Below, piece by piece: positions 18,617-27,587 of a stretch of DNA of 64,000 nt. Below the pieces are notes generated by a model, which was not told the DNA's origin, did no database searches, and was given only the letters and a program-made list of their open reading frames with translations. Source of the stretch: Pseudomonas sp. TH41 (lineage in GTDB: Bacteria; Pseudomonadota; Gammaproteobacteria; Pseudomonadales; Pseudomonadaceae); NCBI RefSeq assembly GCF_016650695.1, contig NZ_JAEKFH010000005.1:930001-994000 (forward strand), in the 5' to 3' direction. Position 1 is the first letter of the stretch, and each line of letters begins with the position of its first letter. A program made the position numbers and the translations under genes.

Positions 18617-20128
18617 ATGAATAACAACAACAACGACCAAAGCCTTACGCAAATTGAAACCTACGGGGTCGAGCAGATCCCGGACAGCGAACGTACCGCG
18701 GGCCCGACGGATTTGTTCCGGATGATCTTCGGTGGTTCCAACACCTTTGCCACTGCCGTGCTCGGCAGCTTCCCGGTTCTGTTCGGCCTGTCTTTTCAGG
18801 CCGGCGTATGGGCGATTGTGCTCGGTGTACTGCTGGGTTCGTTGATCCTCGCGCCAATGGGCTTGTTCGGCCCGATCAATGGCACCAATAACGCCGTGTC
18901 TTCCGGTGCGCACTTCGGCGTGCACGGACGGATCGTCGGTTCGTTTCTGTCGCTGTTGACCGCTATCGCCTTCTTCTCGCTCTCGGTGTGGAGTTCGGGT
19001 GATGCGCTGATCGGGGGTGCCAAACGCCTGATCGGTCTTCCGGAAACCGACCTGACCCTGGGCCTGGCCTACGGTCTGTTCGCGATCCTGGTACTGACCG
19101 TTTGCATCTATGGTTTCCGCTTTCTGCTGTGGGTCAACAAGATCGCAGTGTGGAGCGCCAGCCTGCTGTTCCTGCTGGGTATCTTCGCCTTCGCCGGTCC
19201 TTTCGATGTGAACTACGCCGGCACCGTCAGCATGGGGCAACCCGGTTTCTGGGCCGCCTTCATCGGCGCGGCACTGGTCGCGATGAGTAACCCGATTTCT
19301 TTCGGTGCGTTCCTCGGTGACTGGTCGCGTTACATCCCGCGTGACACCTCCAAACGCCGGATCATGGCCGCGGTGGTGATCTCTCAGATCGCAACCTTCA
19401 TCCCGTTCCTGTTCGGCCTCGCCACTGCCACGATCGTAGCGATCAAGGCACCCGACTACATCGCGGCCAACAACTATGTGGGCGGCCTGCTGGCGGTCTC
19501 GCCGAGCTGGTTCTTCCTGCCGGTGTGCATGATCGCGGTGATCGGCGGCATGTCCACTGGCACCACCTCGCTCTATGGCACCGGGCTGGACATGTCCAGC
19601 GTGTTCCCTCGCGTGCTGTCGCGGGTCAAGGCAACGCTGCTGATCGGCGTGATGTCGATTGCCTTCATCTTCATCGGGCGCTTCGCGGCGAACCTGGTGC
19701 AGAGCGTGTCGACCTTCGCCGTACTGATCATCACCTGCACCACCCCGTGGATGGTGATCATGATCATCGGCCTGCTGGTACGTCGCGGCTTCTACTGCCC
19801 GGATGACCTGCAAGTGTTCACCCGCGGCGAGAAAGGTGGCCGTTACTGGTTCACCCACGGCTGGAACTGGCGTGGTCTGGGTGCCTGGATCCCGAGTGCC
19901 GCCGTGGGTTTGTGCTTTGTGAACCTGCCGGGGCAGTTCGTTGGACCACTGGGCGATCTGGCGGGTGGCATCGACATCAGCCTGCCGGTCACCCTGGGCC
20001 TGGCCTCGCTGGTGTACCTGGCGCTGCTGAGCCTGTTTCCGGAATCGCGGGAAGTGTTTGGTCCGGAGGATGTTCGCAGTCTCGGCGCCCACACCACGGC
20101 AAAGCCTGAACTACGTCAGCCCGCCTGA
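18617..20128 (+). CDS. NCS1-family permease (cytosine permease-like)
   Basis: 503-residue integral membrane protein with about 12 hydrophobic segments. The N-terminal region (EQIPDSERTAGPTDLFRMIF) and a glycine-rich first helix are typical of the NCS1 family that takes up cytosine, purines, hydantoins or thiamine precursors. In this cluster the likely substrate is a guanidino compound, but that is inference from the neighbours only. It starts 55 bp after the NTF2-like gene. A type B palindrome separates it from the next transporter. Confidence 0.8.
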   Translation: MNNNNNDQSLTQIETYGVEQIPDSERTAGPTDLFRMIFGGSNTFATAVLGSFPVLFGLSFQAGVWAIVLGVLLGSLILAPMGLFGPINGTNNAVSSGAHFGVHGRIVGSFLSLLTAIAFFSLSVWSSGDALIGGAKRLIGLPETDLTLGLAYGLFAILVLTVCIYGFRFLLWVNKIAVWSASLLFLLGIFAFAGPFDVNYAGTVSMGQPGFWAAFIGAALVAMSNPISFGAFLGDWSRYIPRDTSKRRIMAAVVISQIATFIPFLFGLATATIVAIKAPDYIAANNYVGGLLAVSPSWFFLPVCMIAVIGGMSTGTTSLYGTGLDMSSVFPRVLSRVKATLLIGVMSIAFIFIGRFAANLVQSVSTFAVLIITCTTPWMVIMIIGLLVRRGFYCPDDLQVFTRGEKGGRYWFTHGWNWRGLGAWIPSAAVGLCFVNLPGQFVGPLGDLAGGIDISLPVTLGLASLVYLALLSLFPESREVFGPEDVRSLGAHTTAKPELRQPA

Positions 20129-20140
20129 CACTGATCCACC

Positions 20141-20230
20141 TGTGAGAGTGAGCCTGCTCGCGAAGACTGCGGCACATCCAATAGAGATGTGACCGACAGA
20201 ACGCCTTCGCGAGCAGGCTCGCTCCCACAG
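20141..20230. repeat. REP-like palindrome, type B
   Basis: Inverted arms with GAGCCTGCTCGCGAAG and CTTCGCGAGCAGGCTC, placed between the two transporter genes. Confidence 0.8.
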
Positions 20231-20292
20231 TAAACCACCCTACAGAAACACCTTTGTTTCAGTATAAAAAAGACAATCGGAGACACGCCATC

Positions 20293-21672
20293 ATGGCATT
20301 GGATTTATTCGTCGTACTCATCTACGCAGCCGCGATGCTGATGCTCGGCTACTACGGCATGCGCAAGGCCAAGACCAACGAAGACTTTTTGGTCGCCGGT
20401 CGTAACCTCGGCCCGAGCCTGTACATGGGCACCATGGCCGCCACCGTTCTGGGCGGCGCGTCCACCGTCGGCACCGTACGCTTGGGCTACGTCCATGGCA
20501 TCTCCGGTTTCTGGCTCTGCGCGGCCCTCGGTTGCGGGATCGTGGCGCTGAACCTGTTCCTCGCCAAACCGCTGCTGAAACTGAAGATCTACACCGTTAC
20601 CCAGGTCCTGGAAAAACGCTACAACCCGATGGCCCGCTCCGCGAGCGCGGTGATCATGCTGGCCTATGCGCTGATGATCGGCGTGGTCTCGATCCTGGCC
20701 ATTGGCACCGTGCTGCAAGTGCTGTTCGGCCTGCCGTTCTGGCTGTCGGTATTGCTCGGCGGTGGCGTGGTGGTGATCTACTCGGCGATCGGCGGCATGT
20801 GGTCCCTGACCCTGACCGACATCGTCCAGTTCGTGATCAAGACCGTGGGCCTGATGTTCATCCTGTTGCCAATCTGCCTGTACCGCGTTGGTGGCTGGGA
20901 TCAGTTGGTGTTGAAATTGCCGGCCACCGCCTTCAGCTTCACCACGATTGGCTGGGACACCATCATCACCTACTTCATGATCTACTTTTTCGGGATCCTG
21001 ATCGGCCAGGACATCTGGCAGCGCGTGTTCACCGTCAAGAGCGCCAAGGTTGCTCAGGTCGCCGGTACATTCGCAGGCTTCTACTGCATCGTTTACGGCC
21101 TGGCCTGCGCCCTGATCGGCATGGCCGCTCATGTGCTGATCCCGGACCTGGACAACGTCAACAACGCCTTCGCCGCCATCGTCAAACTGTCCCTGCCTGA
21201 CGGTATCCGTGGTCTGGTGATCGCTGCTGCCCTGGCAGCCATGATGTCCACCGCCAGCGCCGGCCTGCTCGCCGCTGCTACCACCCTGACCGAAGACCTG
21301 CTGCCGAAACTGCGTGGCGGTAAACAGTCGAGCCTGGGCATGAACCGCCTGTTCACCCTGTTGACCGGCATCGTCGTACTGGGCATCGCTCTGGTCGTGA
21401 ATGACGTCATCAGCGCCCTGACCCTGGCCTACAACCTGCTAGTGGGCGGCATGCTGATCCCGCTGATCGGTGCCATTTTCTGGAAACGCGCAACCACCGC
21501 CGGTGCTATCGCCAGCATGGGCATGGGCTTTGCCACGGCGCTGGTGTTCATGTTCAAGGATGGTCTGGATGCCAACACCCCGATCTACTACAGCCTCGGC
21601 GTAGGCCTGGTGAGCTTCGTGCTGGTCAGCCTGATGTCCCGCCGCCCAGCGATGGTGGCGAGCGCCGCCTAA
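20293..21672 (+). CDS. Sodium:solute symporter family transporter
   Basis: 459-residue membrane protein of the SSS family. I chose the ATG at 20293 (MALDLFVVLIYAAAML) because GGAG lies 10 nt upstream; the upstream in-frame ATG has no such site. About 13 hydrophobic helices are visible. The first-helix region YYGMRKAKTNEDFLVAGR is the usual SSS entry motif, and GGASTVGTVRLGY follows. It corresponds by position to PA1418. The second transporter in the gbu cluster suggests import of a related amine or guanidino substrate. It ends just before a strong rho-independent terminator. Confidence 0.82.
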   Translation: MALDLFVVLIYAAAMLMLGYYGMRKAKTNEDFLVAGRNLGPSLYMGTMAATVLGGASTVGTVRLGYVHGISGFWLCAALGCGIVALNLFLAKPLLKLKIYTVTQVLEKRYNPMARSASAVIMLAYALMIGVVSILAIGTVLQVLFGLPFWLSVLLGGGVVVIYSAIGGMWSLTLTDIVQFVIKTVGLMFILLPICLYRVGGWDQLVLKLPATAFSFTTIGWDTIITYFMIYFFGILIGQDIWQRVFTVKSAKVAQVAGTFAGFYCIVYGLACALIGMAAHVLIPDLDNVNNAFAAIVKLSLPDGIRGLVIAAALAAMMSTASAGLLAAATTLTEDLLPKLRGGKQSSLGMNRLFTLLTGIVVLGIALVVNDVISALTLAYNLLVGGMLIPLIGAIFWKRATTAGAIASMGMGFATALVFMFKDGLDANTPIYYSLGVGLVSFVLVSLMSRRPAMVASAA

Positions 21673-21702
21673 GCTGAATATAACGACTTGATGCTTTCTT
21701 CG

Positions 21703-21738
21703 GCGGGTGTGGCGTCGGTTGCCACACCCGTTTTTTTT
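21703..21738 (+). terminator. Rho-independent terminator of the gbu cluster
   Basis: The stem CGGGTGTGGC pairs with GCCACACCCG around a 7-nt loop and is followed by eight T residues. Confidence 0.92.
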
Positions 21739-21757
21739 CGCCTGAAGGAAACTGTTT

Positions 21758-22483
21758 ATGAAAATCGTCAGCCGCGATCAGTGGTTTGAGGTGAAACAAC
21801 TCAGCGACGGAATTCGCTTGATTCACGAGCCTTACATCCGTCCTTTCTATCGCTGCAATCTTTGGCACATTCAGGGCCGCGACAAAGATCTGCTGCTGGA
21901 CAGCGGTTCAGGGCTGGTGAGCCTGCGCGAGCAACTGCCGTGGATCACCGAGCGGCCGCTGGTGGCGGTGGCCAGTCATTGCCATTTCGACCACATCGCC
22001 GGGCATCATGAGTTTCCTGAGCGCCTGGTGCATCCGGCCGAAGCGCAGATCCTTGCGGCACCGGATGGCGAGAACACCTTGTCCACAGCGTTTGTCGGCG
22101 ACGAGATGTTCGAGGCACATCCTGACTGCCCGTTGTGCTACGCCGAATATCGGGTGAAAGCTGCACCGGCCACCGGGATGATTGAAGAAGGCGATGTGCT
22201 GGACCTGGGTAACCGTGTCCTGCAAGTACTGCACACACCGGGGCATTCACCGGGCGGCATCAGCCTGTACGAAGCGGCCACCGAGACCCTGTTCAGCGGC
22301 GACATCATTTACGACGGACCGCTGATTGAAGACGCCTACCACTCCAACCTCGACGATTACGCCCGCAGCCTGCAACGTTTGCGCGCGCTGCCGATCCGCA
22401 CGGTGCATGGCGGGCATTTCGGGAGCTTTTCCGGGGAGCATTTGCGCACGATGATTGACCAGTGGCAGCGCCAGCACGGCTGA
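21758..22483 (+). CDS. MBL-fold metallo-hydrolase
   Basis: 241-residue metallo-beta-lactamase-fold hydrolase. The zinc-binding signature is present as SHCHFDHIAGHH, followed by TPGHSPGGI (third histidine), SGDIIYDG (bridging Asp) and a late histidine in VHGGHFGSF. No signal peptide is seen, so it is probably cytosolic. It resembles glyoxalase II-like or lactonase-like members, but the substrate cannot be told. The start has AAGGAA 7 nt upstream and lies 20 bp after the terminator of the gbu cluster. The acyl-carrier-like gene follows after 55 bp on the same strand. Confidence 0.8.
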   Translation: MKIVSRDQWFEVKQLSDGIRLIHEPYIRPFYRCNLWHIQGRDKDLLLDSGSGLVSLREQLPWITERPLVAVASHCHFDHIAGHHEFPERLVHPAEAQILAAPDGENTLSTAFVGDEMFEAHPDCPLCYAEYRVKAAPATGMIEEGDVLDLGNRVLQVLHTPGHSPGGISLYEAATETLFSGDIIYDGPLIEDAYHSNLDDYARSLQRLRALPIRTVHGGHFGSFSGEHLRTMIDQWQRQHG

Positions 22484-22538
22484 AGCCTGCTGTACTCAGG
22501 CGCAGGGACAACAACAATAACGCCCTCGAAGAACATCC

Positions 22539-22790
22539 ATGAAAAGAGCTGCCGTTCGTGCCGCCGTGCATCGCTTTATCAGCCGCCTGCTGGAAAGTCA
22601 GGATGACTTCGACGACAACGCGAGCCTCGCGCAGTTGGGATTGGATAAAGAAGATATCGAAGAGCTGATCTTCCATCTGGAGGATGAGCTAGGGTTGACG
22701 GCGTTTACGGCGGAGGAAGACCGGATGCTCAAGACCGCCAGGACGGCGAATGACCTGAGCCGGTTTTTGCTGGAGATTGGACGTCATTAA
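22539..22790 (+). CDS. Acyl-carrier-protein-like small protein lacking the Ser site
   Basis: 83-residue acidic helical protein whose pattern follows acyl carrier proteins: a first helix (residues 5-20), then ASLAQLG, a second helix DKEDIEELIFHLEDEL, then a TARTANDLSRFL third helix. In a true carrier the motif LGxDS supplies the phosphopantetheinylated serine. Here the order is L33-G34-L35-D36-K37, so lysine stands where serine is expected and no attachment is possible by that route. It may be a structural or regulatory ACP-like protein. The ribosome site is weak (GAAGAA). I cannot name a partner, although an MBL-fold hydrolase gene is directly upstream. Confidence 0.6.
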   Translation: MKRAAVRAAVHRFISRLLESQDDFDDNASLAQLGLDKEDIEELIFHLEDELGLTAFTAEEDRMLKTARTANDLSRFLLEIGRH

Positions 22791-22794
22791 CCGC

Positions 22795-22888
22795 CAAGAT
22801 CGCAGCCTGCGGCAGCTCCTACAGTGCACCCGCAATCGCAGCATTTGCACAACTCCCTGCAGGAGCTGCCGAAGGCTGCGATCTTTTG
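22795..22888. repeat. REP-like palindrome, type A
   Basis: Two inverted type A arms (GATCGCAGCCTGCGGCAGCT and its near complement) separate the ACP-like gene from the convergent 42-residue gene. Confidence 0.85.
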
Positions 22889-22900
22889 GGCGTTGACGCG

Positions 22901-23029
22901 TTACCGGCGGCGCTGCTGGCGTCGGCGTTGTTCGTCGTCAGTGCGAATAGGCACAGGTTGCAGAGGCGGTTCGATCAAACCGAGTGCGACACCCAGGTCG
23001 TGCAGCCAGTTTTGGATTTTCTCTTTCAT
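22901..23029 (-). CDS. PA1414-family small protein / possible sRNA locus
   Basis: 42-residue protein with an amphipathic N-terminus (MKEKIQNWLHDLGVALGLIE), a Pro-rich middle and an Arg/Gln-rich tail. I chose the ATG at 23029 because AGGGGG lies 4 nt upstream. It strongly resembles the small PA1414 family as I remember it, and the neighbouring LysR gene and nearby gbu genes reproduce the PA1413-PA1422 order. The PA1414 region of P. aeruginosa has been reported to produce the oxygen-responsive sRNA SicX. Whether this locus makes such an RNA cannot be read here; I found no clean Anr box upstream. Confidence 0.7.
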   Translation of the reverse strand: MKEKIQNWLHDLGVALGLIEPPLQPVPIRTDDEQRRRQQRRR

Positions 23030-23168
23030 GGTGCCCCCTTTTGGGTAGTGCCGAGCGACCGGAATTCTGTAGCCGCTTCGCACTGATAATAGTCCGAAGT
23101 CCTACTCAATGCTCGCCAAAATCCGCAATGATCTGTTACTGAATGGATCCGAATTCCTGACCGTTAGT

Positions 23169-24062
23169 TCAAGCAATCGCCTGAGTCTGAACCCCTGCGC
23201 CGGGATAGACCGCTTGTTGCTGTTCGATCCACGCATTCAGATTGGCCCCGACCATGCCTTTGCGCCACATCAGCCAGGTGGTGGCACTGGCAAACGGCTC
23301 AGCCAATGGATGCACGGCCACGCTTTCACGACCCGGCAGACTGGCGAGCATCGACTCCGACATCAGCGCCACACCCGAGCCGGCAATCACACAGGCGAGC
23401 ATCCCCGGATAGGACTCAATCTCCATCGCGCGCCCCATGGCCACGTGATCGTGGGCAAACCAGGCTTCCAGGCGCATCCGGTAGGAACAACCCTGCCGAA
23501 AGGTGAACACCGACCGCCCCTCCACATCCAAAGCGCTGTGCACCGGCGGGTGATCGGCCTCGCTGATCAGCACCAGCCGTTCGTCGCACAATGGCACGCC
23601 ATCGAGCCCGGCCAGTTCCAACGGGCCGTCCACCAATGCCGCGTCAAGCCGCCCGGAGAGCAAACCTTCCAGCAATTCGCCGCTGGGTCCGGACTGCACC
23701 TGCAGGTTCACCGCCGGGTAGGTGCGGTGATAGCGCGCCAACAGCCCTGGAAGGTGAATGGCGGCCGTGCTGTACATGGTGCCTAGCACGAAGTCGCCAG
23801 CCGGTTGCCCGCCCTGCACAGCCGCGCTGGCTTCGTCACGCAAGGCGAATAGCTTGGCGGTGTAGTCCAGCAGGACTTTTCCCGCAGGTGATAACTGCAA
23901 ACGCTGACGTTCACGAACGAAGAGTTCTACACCGAGCTGCTCTTCAAGTTGTTTCAACCGCGTCGAGAGGTTCGACGGCACCCGATGCAACCGTTCGGCA
24001 GCACGCGTGATCGAGCCCTCCTGCGCCACTGCCTGGAAGATCCGCAACTGGCTGAATTCCAC
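23169..24062 (-). CDS. LysR-family regulator, PtrR/YneJ-like
   Basis: 297-residue LysR regulator. I chose the GTG at 24062 (giving MEFSQLRIFQAVAQEG) because GGAG lies 6 nt upstream; the TTG at 24074 would start inside that site. The winged helix (SITRAAERLHRVPSNLSTRL, about 18-37) closely recalls E. coli PtrR/YneJ, a regulator of putrescine use. The effector domain fills the rest. It is divergent from an MFS transporter gene 103 bp away, a common regulator-target layout. By position it corresponds to PA1413. The inducer is unknown. Confidence 0.82.
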   Translation of the reverse strand: MEFSQLRIFQAVAQEGSITRAAERLHRVPSNLSTRLKQLEEQLGVELFVRERQRLQLSPAGKVLLDYTAKLFALRDEASAAVQGGQPAGDFVLGTMYSTAAIHLPGLLARYHRTYPAVNLQVQSGPSGELLEGLLSGRLDAALVDGPLELAGLDGVPLCDERLVLISEADHPPVHSALDVEGRSVFTFRQGCSYRMRLEAWFAHDHVAMGRAMEIESYPGMLACVIAGSGVALMSESMLASLPGRESVAVHPLAEPFASATTWLMWRKGMVGANLNAWIEQQQAVYPGAGVQTQAIA

Positions 24063-24165
24063 GATATTCTCCAAATAAGAACAAGTTACTCACTATTATT
24101 CATTTTTAAAGAAAGTCAATCAGTCCTAGCCTGACGGTCATTGATCCTTAGCTGGAACTCAGACC

Positions 24166-25347
24166 ATGTCCCCTCTGATTAGATTACTCGCCAGTTTTAT
24201 CGCCCTGATGATGGCCATGGGCATCGGGCGTTTCGCGCTCACGCCACAACTGCCGCACCTGCTCAGCGAAGGTCAGATCGACCTGACCGCCGCCGGCCTG
24301 ATCGCTGCCGCCAACTACCTCGGCTACTTCGTCGGTGCCGTTGACGCAATGTTTTCCCGGCGCCCCGAGCAAGTCCGTTGGCGTTTGCTGGGTGGTTTGT
24401 GGCTCTGCGTGTTGCTGACCTTGGCATCGTTCTGGGCCAATGGCTTCTGGTCGCATCTGTTGCTGCGTTTCGGGACCGGGGTGGCCAGCGCCTGGGTGTT
24501 GGTGATGATCACTGCATTGAGCCAACCACTGGCCGCAGCGGCCGGTCGTCCGCGGCTGGGCGCCCTGGTATTTGCCGGGCCCGGTTTAGGGATTTTTCTG
24601 ACAGGGCTGCTGGCCTTGGGCTCGAACCTGCTGGGTCAGACTTCCGCCACCTTGTGGCTGGTGTATGCCGGCGTCGGGCTGGTGATGCTGCTGGGGATTC
24701 TGCCGTTCCTGCCCCAATCTGCCCCGACTGCAGCTACCGCCCCCAGCGCCACGACTGCCGGCAATCAAGGCATTGCCCGTTTAGGCGTGATCTATGGGTT
24801 ATACGGTTTGGGCTACATCATCCCGGCCACTTTTCTCTCGCAAATGGCCAACGCGCAGTTCCATGGTCAATGGCAGGCCGATCTGTTCTGGCCGTGCTTC
24901 GGGCTGGCATCGGCTATCGGCGTGGTGCTGGTCAGCCTGCGTCGACCACGCCCGAATGGCACTCGTCATTGGCTGATGGCAACGTTATGGCTGCAAGCCG
25001 CCGGCGTGTTCGCCTGCCTGTTGGGCAGCGGGCCGGGCCTGGCGTTAGGCGTGATCCTGTGTGGTACACCGTTCCTGGCTTGCATGCAGCTGGTGATGCA
25101 ACGCTCCCGGGAGTTGGCGCCCCATAGCGCCCAGCGCAACGCGGGGTTGCTGACCGCATGCTTCGCCGTGGGCCAACTCACCGGACCGTTGCTGGCCGCC
25201 TTAAGTAGCCATTTCAGTGGAGGGTTGCAGCCAGCGTTGGTGTTCGCCGGCAGTGGTTTGCTCATCGCCGGCGGGTTGTCGCTGCGCCCGGTCAGTATTG
25301 CCCGAGGGCTTTGCGCAAACGACGGCGCACCCACTGCTCAGCGCTGA
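24166..25347 (+). CDS. YbfB/YjiJ-family MFS transporter
   Basis: 393-residue membrane protein with about 12 hydrophobic helices. The N-terminus (MAMGIGRFALTPQLPHLL) and the following AANYLGYFVGA are typical of the YbfB/YjiJ branch of the major facilitator superfamily. It lies divergent from the LysR gene and is its probable target. Substrate is unknown. Its last 56 bp overlap the end of the convergent EamA transporter gene; the overlap is read on opposite strands, and both frames are intact. Confidence 0.82.
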   Translation: MSPLIRLLASFIALMMAMGIGRFALTPQLPHLLSEGQIDLTAAGLIAAANYLGYFVGAVDAMFSRRPEQVRWRLLGGLWLCVLLTLASFWANGFWSHLLLRFGTGVASAWVLVMITALSQPLAAAAGRPRLGALVFAGPGLGIFLTGLLALGSNLLGQTSATLWLVYAGVGLVMLLGILPFLPQSAPTAATAPSATTAGNQGIARLGVIYGLYGLGYIIPATFLSQMANAQFHGQWQADLFWPCFGLASAIGVVLVSLRRPRPNGTRHWLMATLWLQAAGVFACLLGSGPGLALGVILCGTPFLACMQLVMQRSRELAPHSAQRNAGLLTACFAVGQLTGPLLAALSSHFSGGLQPALVFAGSGLLIAGGLSLRPVSIARGLCANDGAPTAQR

Positions 25348-26224
25348 CAAACGTGATGCCTAATAGCACCAGCACGGCACCGATGATGAAGTTGAGGCTC
25401 AGTGCTTCGCCCAGCAACACCACGCCGAATGTGACACCGAATAAGGGTGTCATGAATGAAAACACCGCCAGGTTCGATGCCAGATAGCGGCGCAGCAACC
25501 AGAACCAGGTCAGGTAACTGAAGAACGACACCACCAACCCCTGAAACAAGACACTGGCCACCGCAACGGTGGTCAGGCTGACGTGGGTGACCTGGCCACT
25601 TAGGATCGCGATCAACAACAGACCGACGAACCCCACAATCAATTGATAGAACAACGTCAGGGTCACCGGCGCTTCCGACAGGCGCGAAGCACGCACCACC
25701 ACCGTGGTCGCGCCCCAAGCGGCACCGGCCAGTATGCCTAATGCATCGCCCATCAACATGCGGTGATCGAGGTTGTCCCAGGACACCCCACCGGCAAACG
25801 CGAAGGCGATTCCGACGAAGGCGAGGAAAATACCCAGCCATTGGACGGGCCTTAAACGTTCACTGGGCAACAACCAATGAACGCCCAACGCGGTGAAAAT
25901 CGGTGCGGTGTAGAGGAACACCGACATGTGCGCGGCCGTGGTGAGCTGCAACCCTTCGGAAATGAAGAAGAACTCCAAGCCAAATAAAGCACCGGCCAAT
26001 AATCCGCCACGCCAGGTGCGGCCGACCTGATCCCAACCGCCCTTCCAGCAGATCAGCAATCCTACGAGCAATGCGGAAATACCTGATCGCCCGGCGGCCT
26101 GCATGACAGGTGCAATGTCAGGCGCCGCCCACTTGATCATGACCTGTTGAACGCCCCAGATCAGGCACAAGCCAACCATCACTTGCAGAGCAAACCCATC
26201 GGCGTTACGCCGGGTGGCGCTCAC
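25292..26224 (-). CDS. DMT (EamA) family transporter
   Basis: 310-residue membrane protein with ten hydrophobic helices in two EamA halves. I chose the GTG at 26224 (giving MSATRRNADGFALQVMVG), because longer frames translate into the adjacent REP-like palindrome. The upstream CGAGA is a plausible ribosome site. The first helix LCLIWGVQQVMIKW has the typical EamA start. Members export amino acids, metabolites or drugs; the substrate is not evident. The 3' end overlaps the convergent MFS gene by 56 bp. Confidence 0.78.
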   Translation of the reverse strand: MSATRRNADGFALQVMVGLCLIWGVQQVMIKWAAPDIAPVMQAAGRSGISALLVGLLICWKGGWDQVGRTWRGGLLAGALFGLEFFFISEGLQLTTAAHMSVFLYTAPIFTALGVHWLLPSERLRPVQWLGIFLAFVGIAFAFAGGVSWDNLDHRMLMGDALGILAGAAWGATTVVVRASRLSEAPVTLTLFYQLIVGFVGLLLIAILSGQVTHVSLTTVAVASVLFQGLVVSFFSYLTWFWLLRRYLASNLAVFSFMTPLFGVTFGVVLLGEALSLNFIIGAVLVLLGITFVSAEQWVRRRLRKALGQY

Positions 26225-26290
26225 CGGAACATCTCGACAATACAATCCATGGAAGTGACTCGACTCATACCCCAACCTCAATTCATTCCG

Positions 26291-26374
26291 TGTAGGAGCT
26301 GCCGCAGGCTGCGATCTTTTGATCTTGATGTTTAAGGGCAAGATCAAAAGATCGCAGCCTGCGGCAGCTCCTAC
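26291..26374. repeat. REP-like palindrome, type A
   Basis: Inverted arms TGTAGGAGCTGCCGCAGGCT and the complement around a short loop, between the EamA and CvfB-like genes. Confidence 0.88.
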
Positions 26375-26389
26375 GGGGGCGACGCGAGG

Positions 26390-27226
26390 TCAGCTTAGTT
26401 CAATGCGATCGGCATGAATGACGATCTGGCCGTTCTTGTACAACGCACCGATGGCTTTTTTGAAGTTGCCTTTGCTGACGCCAAACATACTGCTGATCAC
26501 CGTCGGGTCACTCTTGTCGCTGACCGGCAGGCTGCCGTTGTTTTCGCGCAACTTGGCGAGAATCTTCGAGTTCAGGCTGGTGGCCGCTTCTTCACCCACA
26601 GGTTGCAGGCTCAAGCTGATTTTGCCGTCGGCACGGACTTCTTTGATAAAGCCCTTCTCTTCTTTACCGGCGCGCATGAACTTGAAGATTTCGTTCTTGT
26701 GAATCAGGCCCCAGTGCTTGTTGTTGATGATTGCCTTGAAGCCCATGTCCGTGGCTTCAGCCACCAGCAAGTCAACTTCCTGGCCGGGGGTGTAATTGGC
26801 CGGAGTCTTGTCCAGGTAGCGGTCCAGACGCGCCGTCGCAGTGATGCGGCGGGTGTGCTTGTCGAGGTAGACGTGCACCACGCAATACTCGCCGGCGGTC
26901 ATCTGACGCTTTTCTTCGGAATACGGCAGCAACAGATCCTTCGGCAGGCCCCAATCCAGGAATACACCGATGCTGTTGACTTCAACGACTTTCAAACTGG
27001 CGAATTCACCGACTTGAACTTTCGGCTTTTCAGTAGTTGCGATGAGTTTGTCATCGCTGTCCAGATAAATAAAAACGTTGAGCCAGTCTTCATCTTCGCT
27101 GGGAATATCTTTGGGAATATAACGATTAGGCAGAAGGATTTCGCCATCTGCGCCACCGTCCAGATATAAACCGAAGTTAGTGTGTTTAACCACTTGCAAA
27201 CTGTTGTAGCGCCCGACTAAAGCCAT
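26390..27226 (-). CDS. CvfB-type S1 RNA-binding protein
   Basis: 278-residue cytosolic protein. I chose the ATG at 27226 (MALVGRYNSLQVVKHTNFG) with AGGG 8 nt upstream. It contains successive S1-like OB folds (GLYLDGGADGEILLP near the start, GVFLDWGLPKDLLLP in the middle, GFKAIINNKHWGLIH later) and a C-terminal winged helix (SMFGVSKGNFKKAIGALYKNG). This architecture is that of CvfB (YitL), an RNA-binding regulator affecting virulence factor expression in Gram-positive bacteria. Its role in pseudomonads is not established to my knowledge. It is a single-gene unit. Confidence 0.83.
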   Translation of the reverse strand: MALVGRYNSLQVVKHTNFGLYLDGGADGEILLPNRYIPKDIPSEDEDWLNVFIYLDSDDKLIATTEKPKVQVGEFASLKVVEVNSIGVFLDWGLPKDLLLPYSEEKRQMTAGEYCVVHVYLDKHTRRITATARLDRYLDKTPANYTPGQEVDLLVAEATDMGFKAIINNKHWGLIHKNEIFKFMRAGKEEKGFIKEVRADGKISLSLQPVGEEAATSLNSKILAKLRENNGSLPVSDKSDPTVISSMFGVSKGNFKKAIGALYKNGQIVIHADRIELS

Positions 27227-27587
27227 TTCCAATACCCTCATTGCGTGGGCGACATTCTACCCGGTTTTACGGGCGGTGTTCGGCGGCCAGCCCGGTGGCG
27301 GCAGAAATTCCTCTGAAGGCCTTAATTTTCCTGGGTTTTGTCCGCGAGCCCGCGGCCGCTCGTCAGACCGATCCGGCAACATTGGCCAGCACCGGTCGAA
27401 CCGAATGCGCTTCTCCACAGCCAAGGTTCTTATTTAAAACAGCAGCTTAGCCAGACAATTCGAACAATTATTGGTGAATAATCAACAACCGGCCCCGGTT
27501 ATTTCAGGGGGATATTTACCAAGCAATTGTCAAGTATTTCCTGTACGATGCCTGGCCAAGTTAATTTTCTACAGGTTAATGGCCGCC
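27227..27587. other. Intergenic region with no recognised element
   Basis: The 361 bp between the divergent CvfB-like gene and the 59-residue gene contain no REP-like palindrome, terminator or convincing ORF. Sequence near 27450-27560 is AT-rich and probably holds the promoter of the small gene. Confidence 0.4.

Noticed and set aside
23030..23168. Anr/FNR box before the PA1414-type gene
   Set aside because: I looked for TTGAT-N4-ATCAA and found only half-matches (TATTATCAG); not enough to call.
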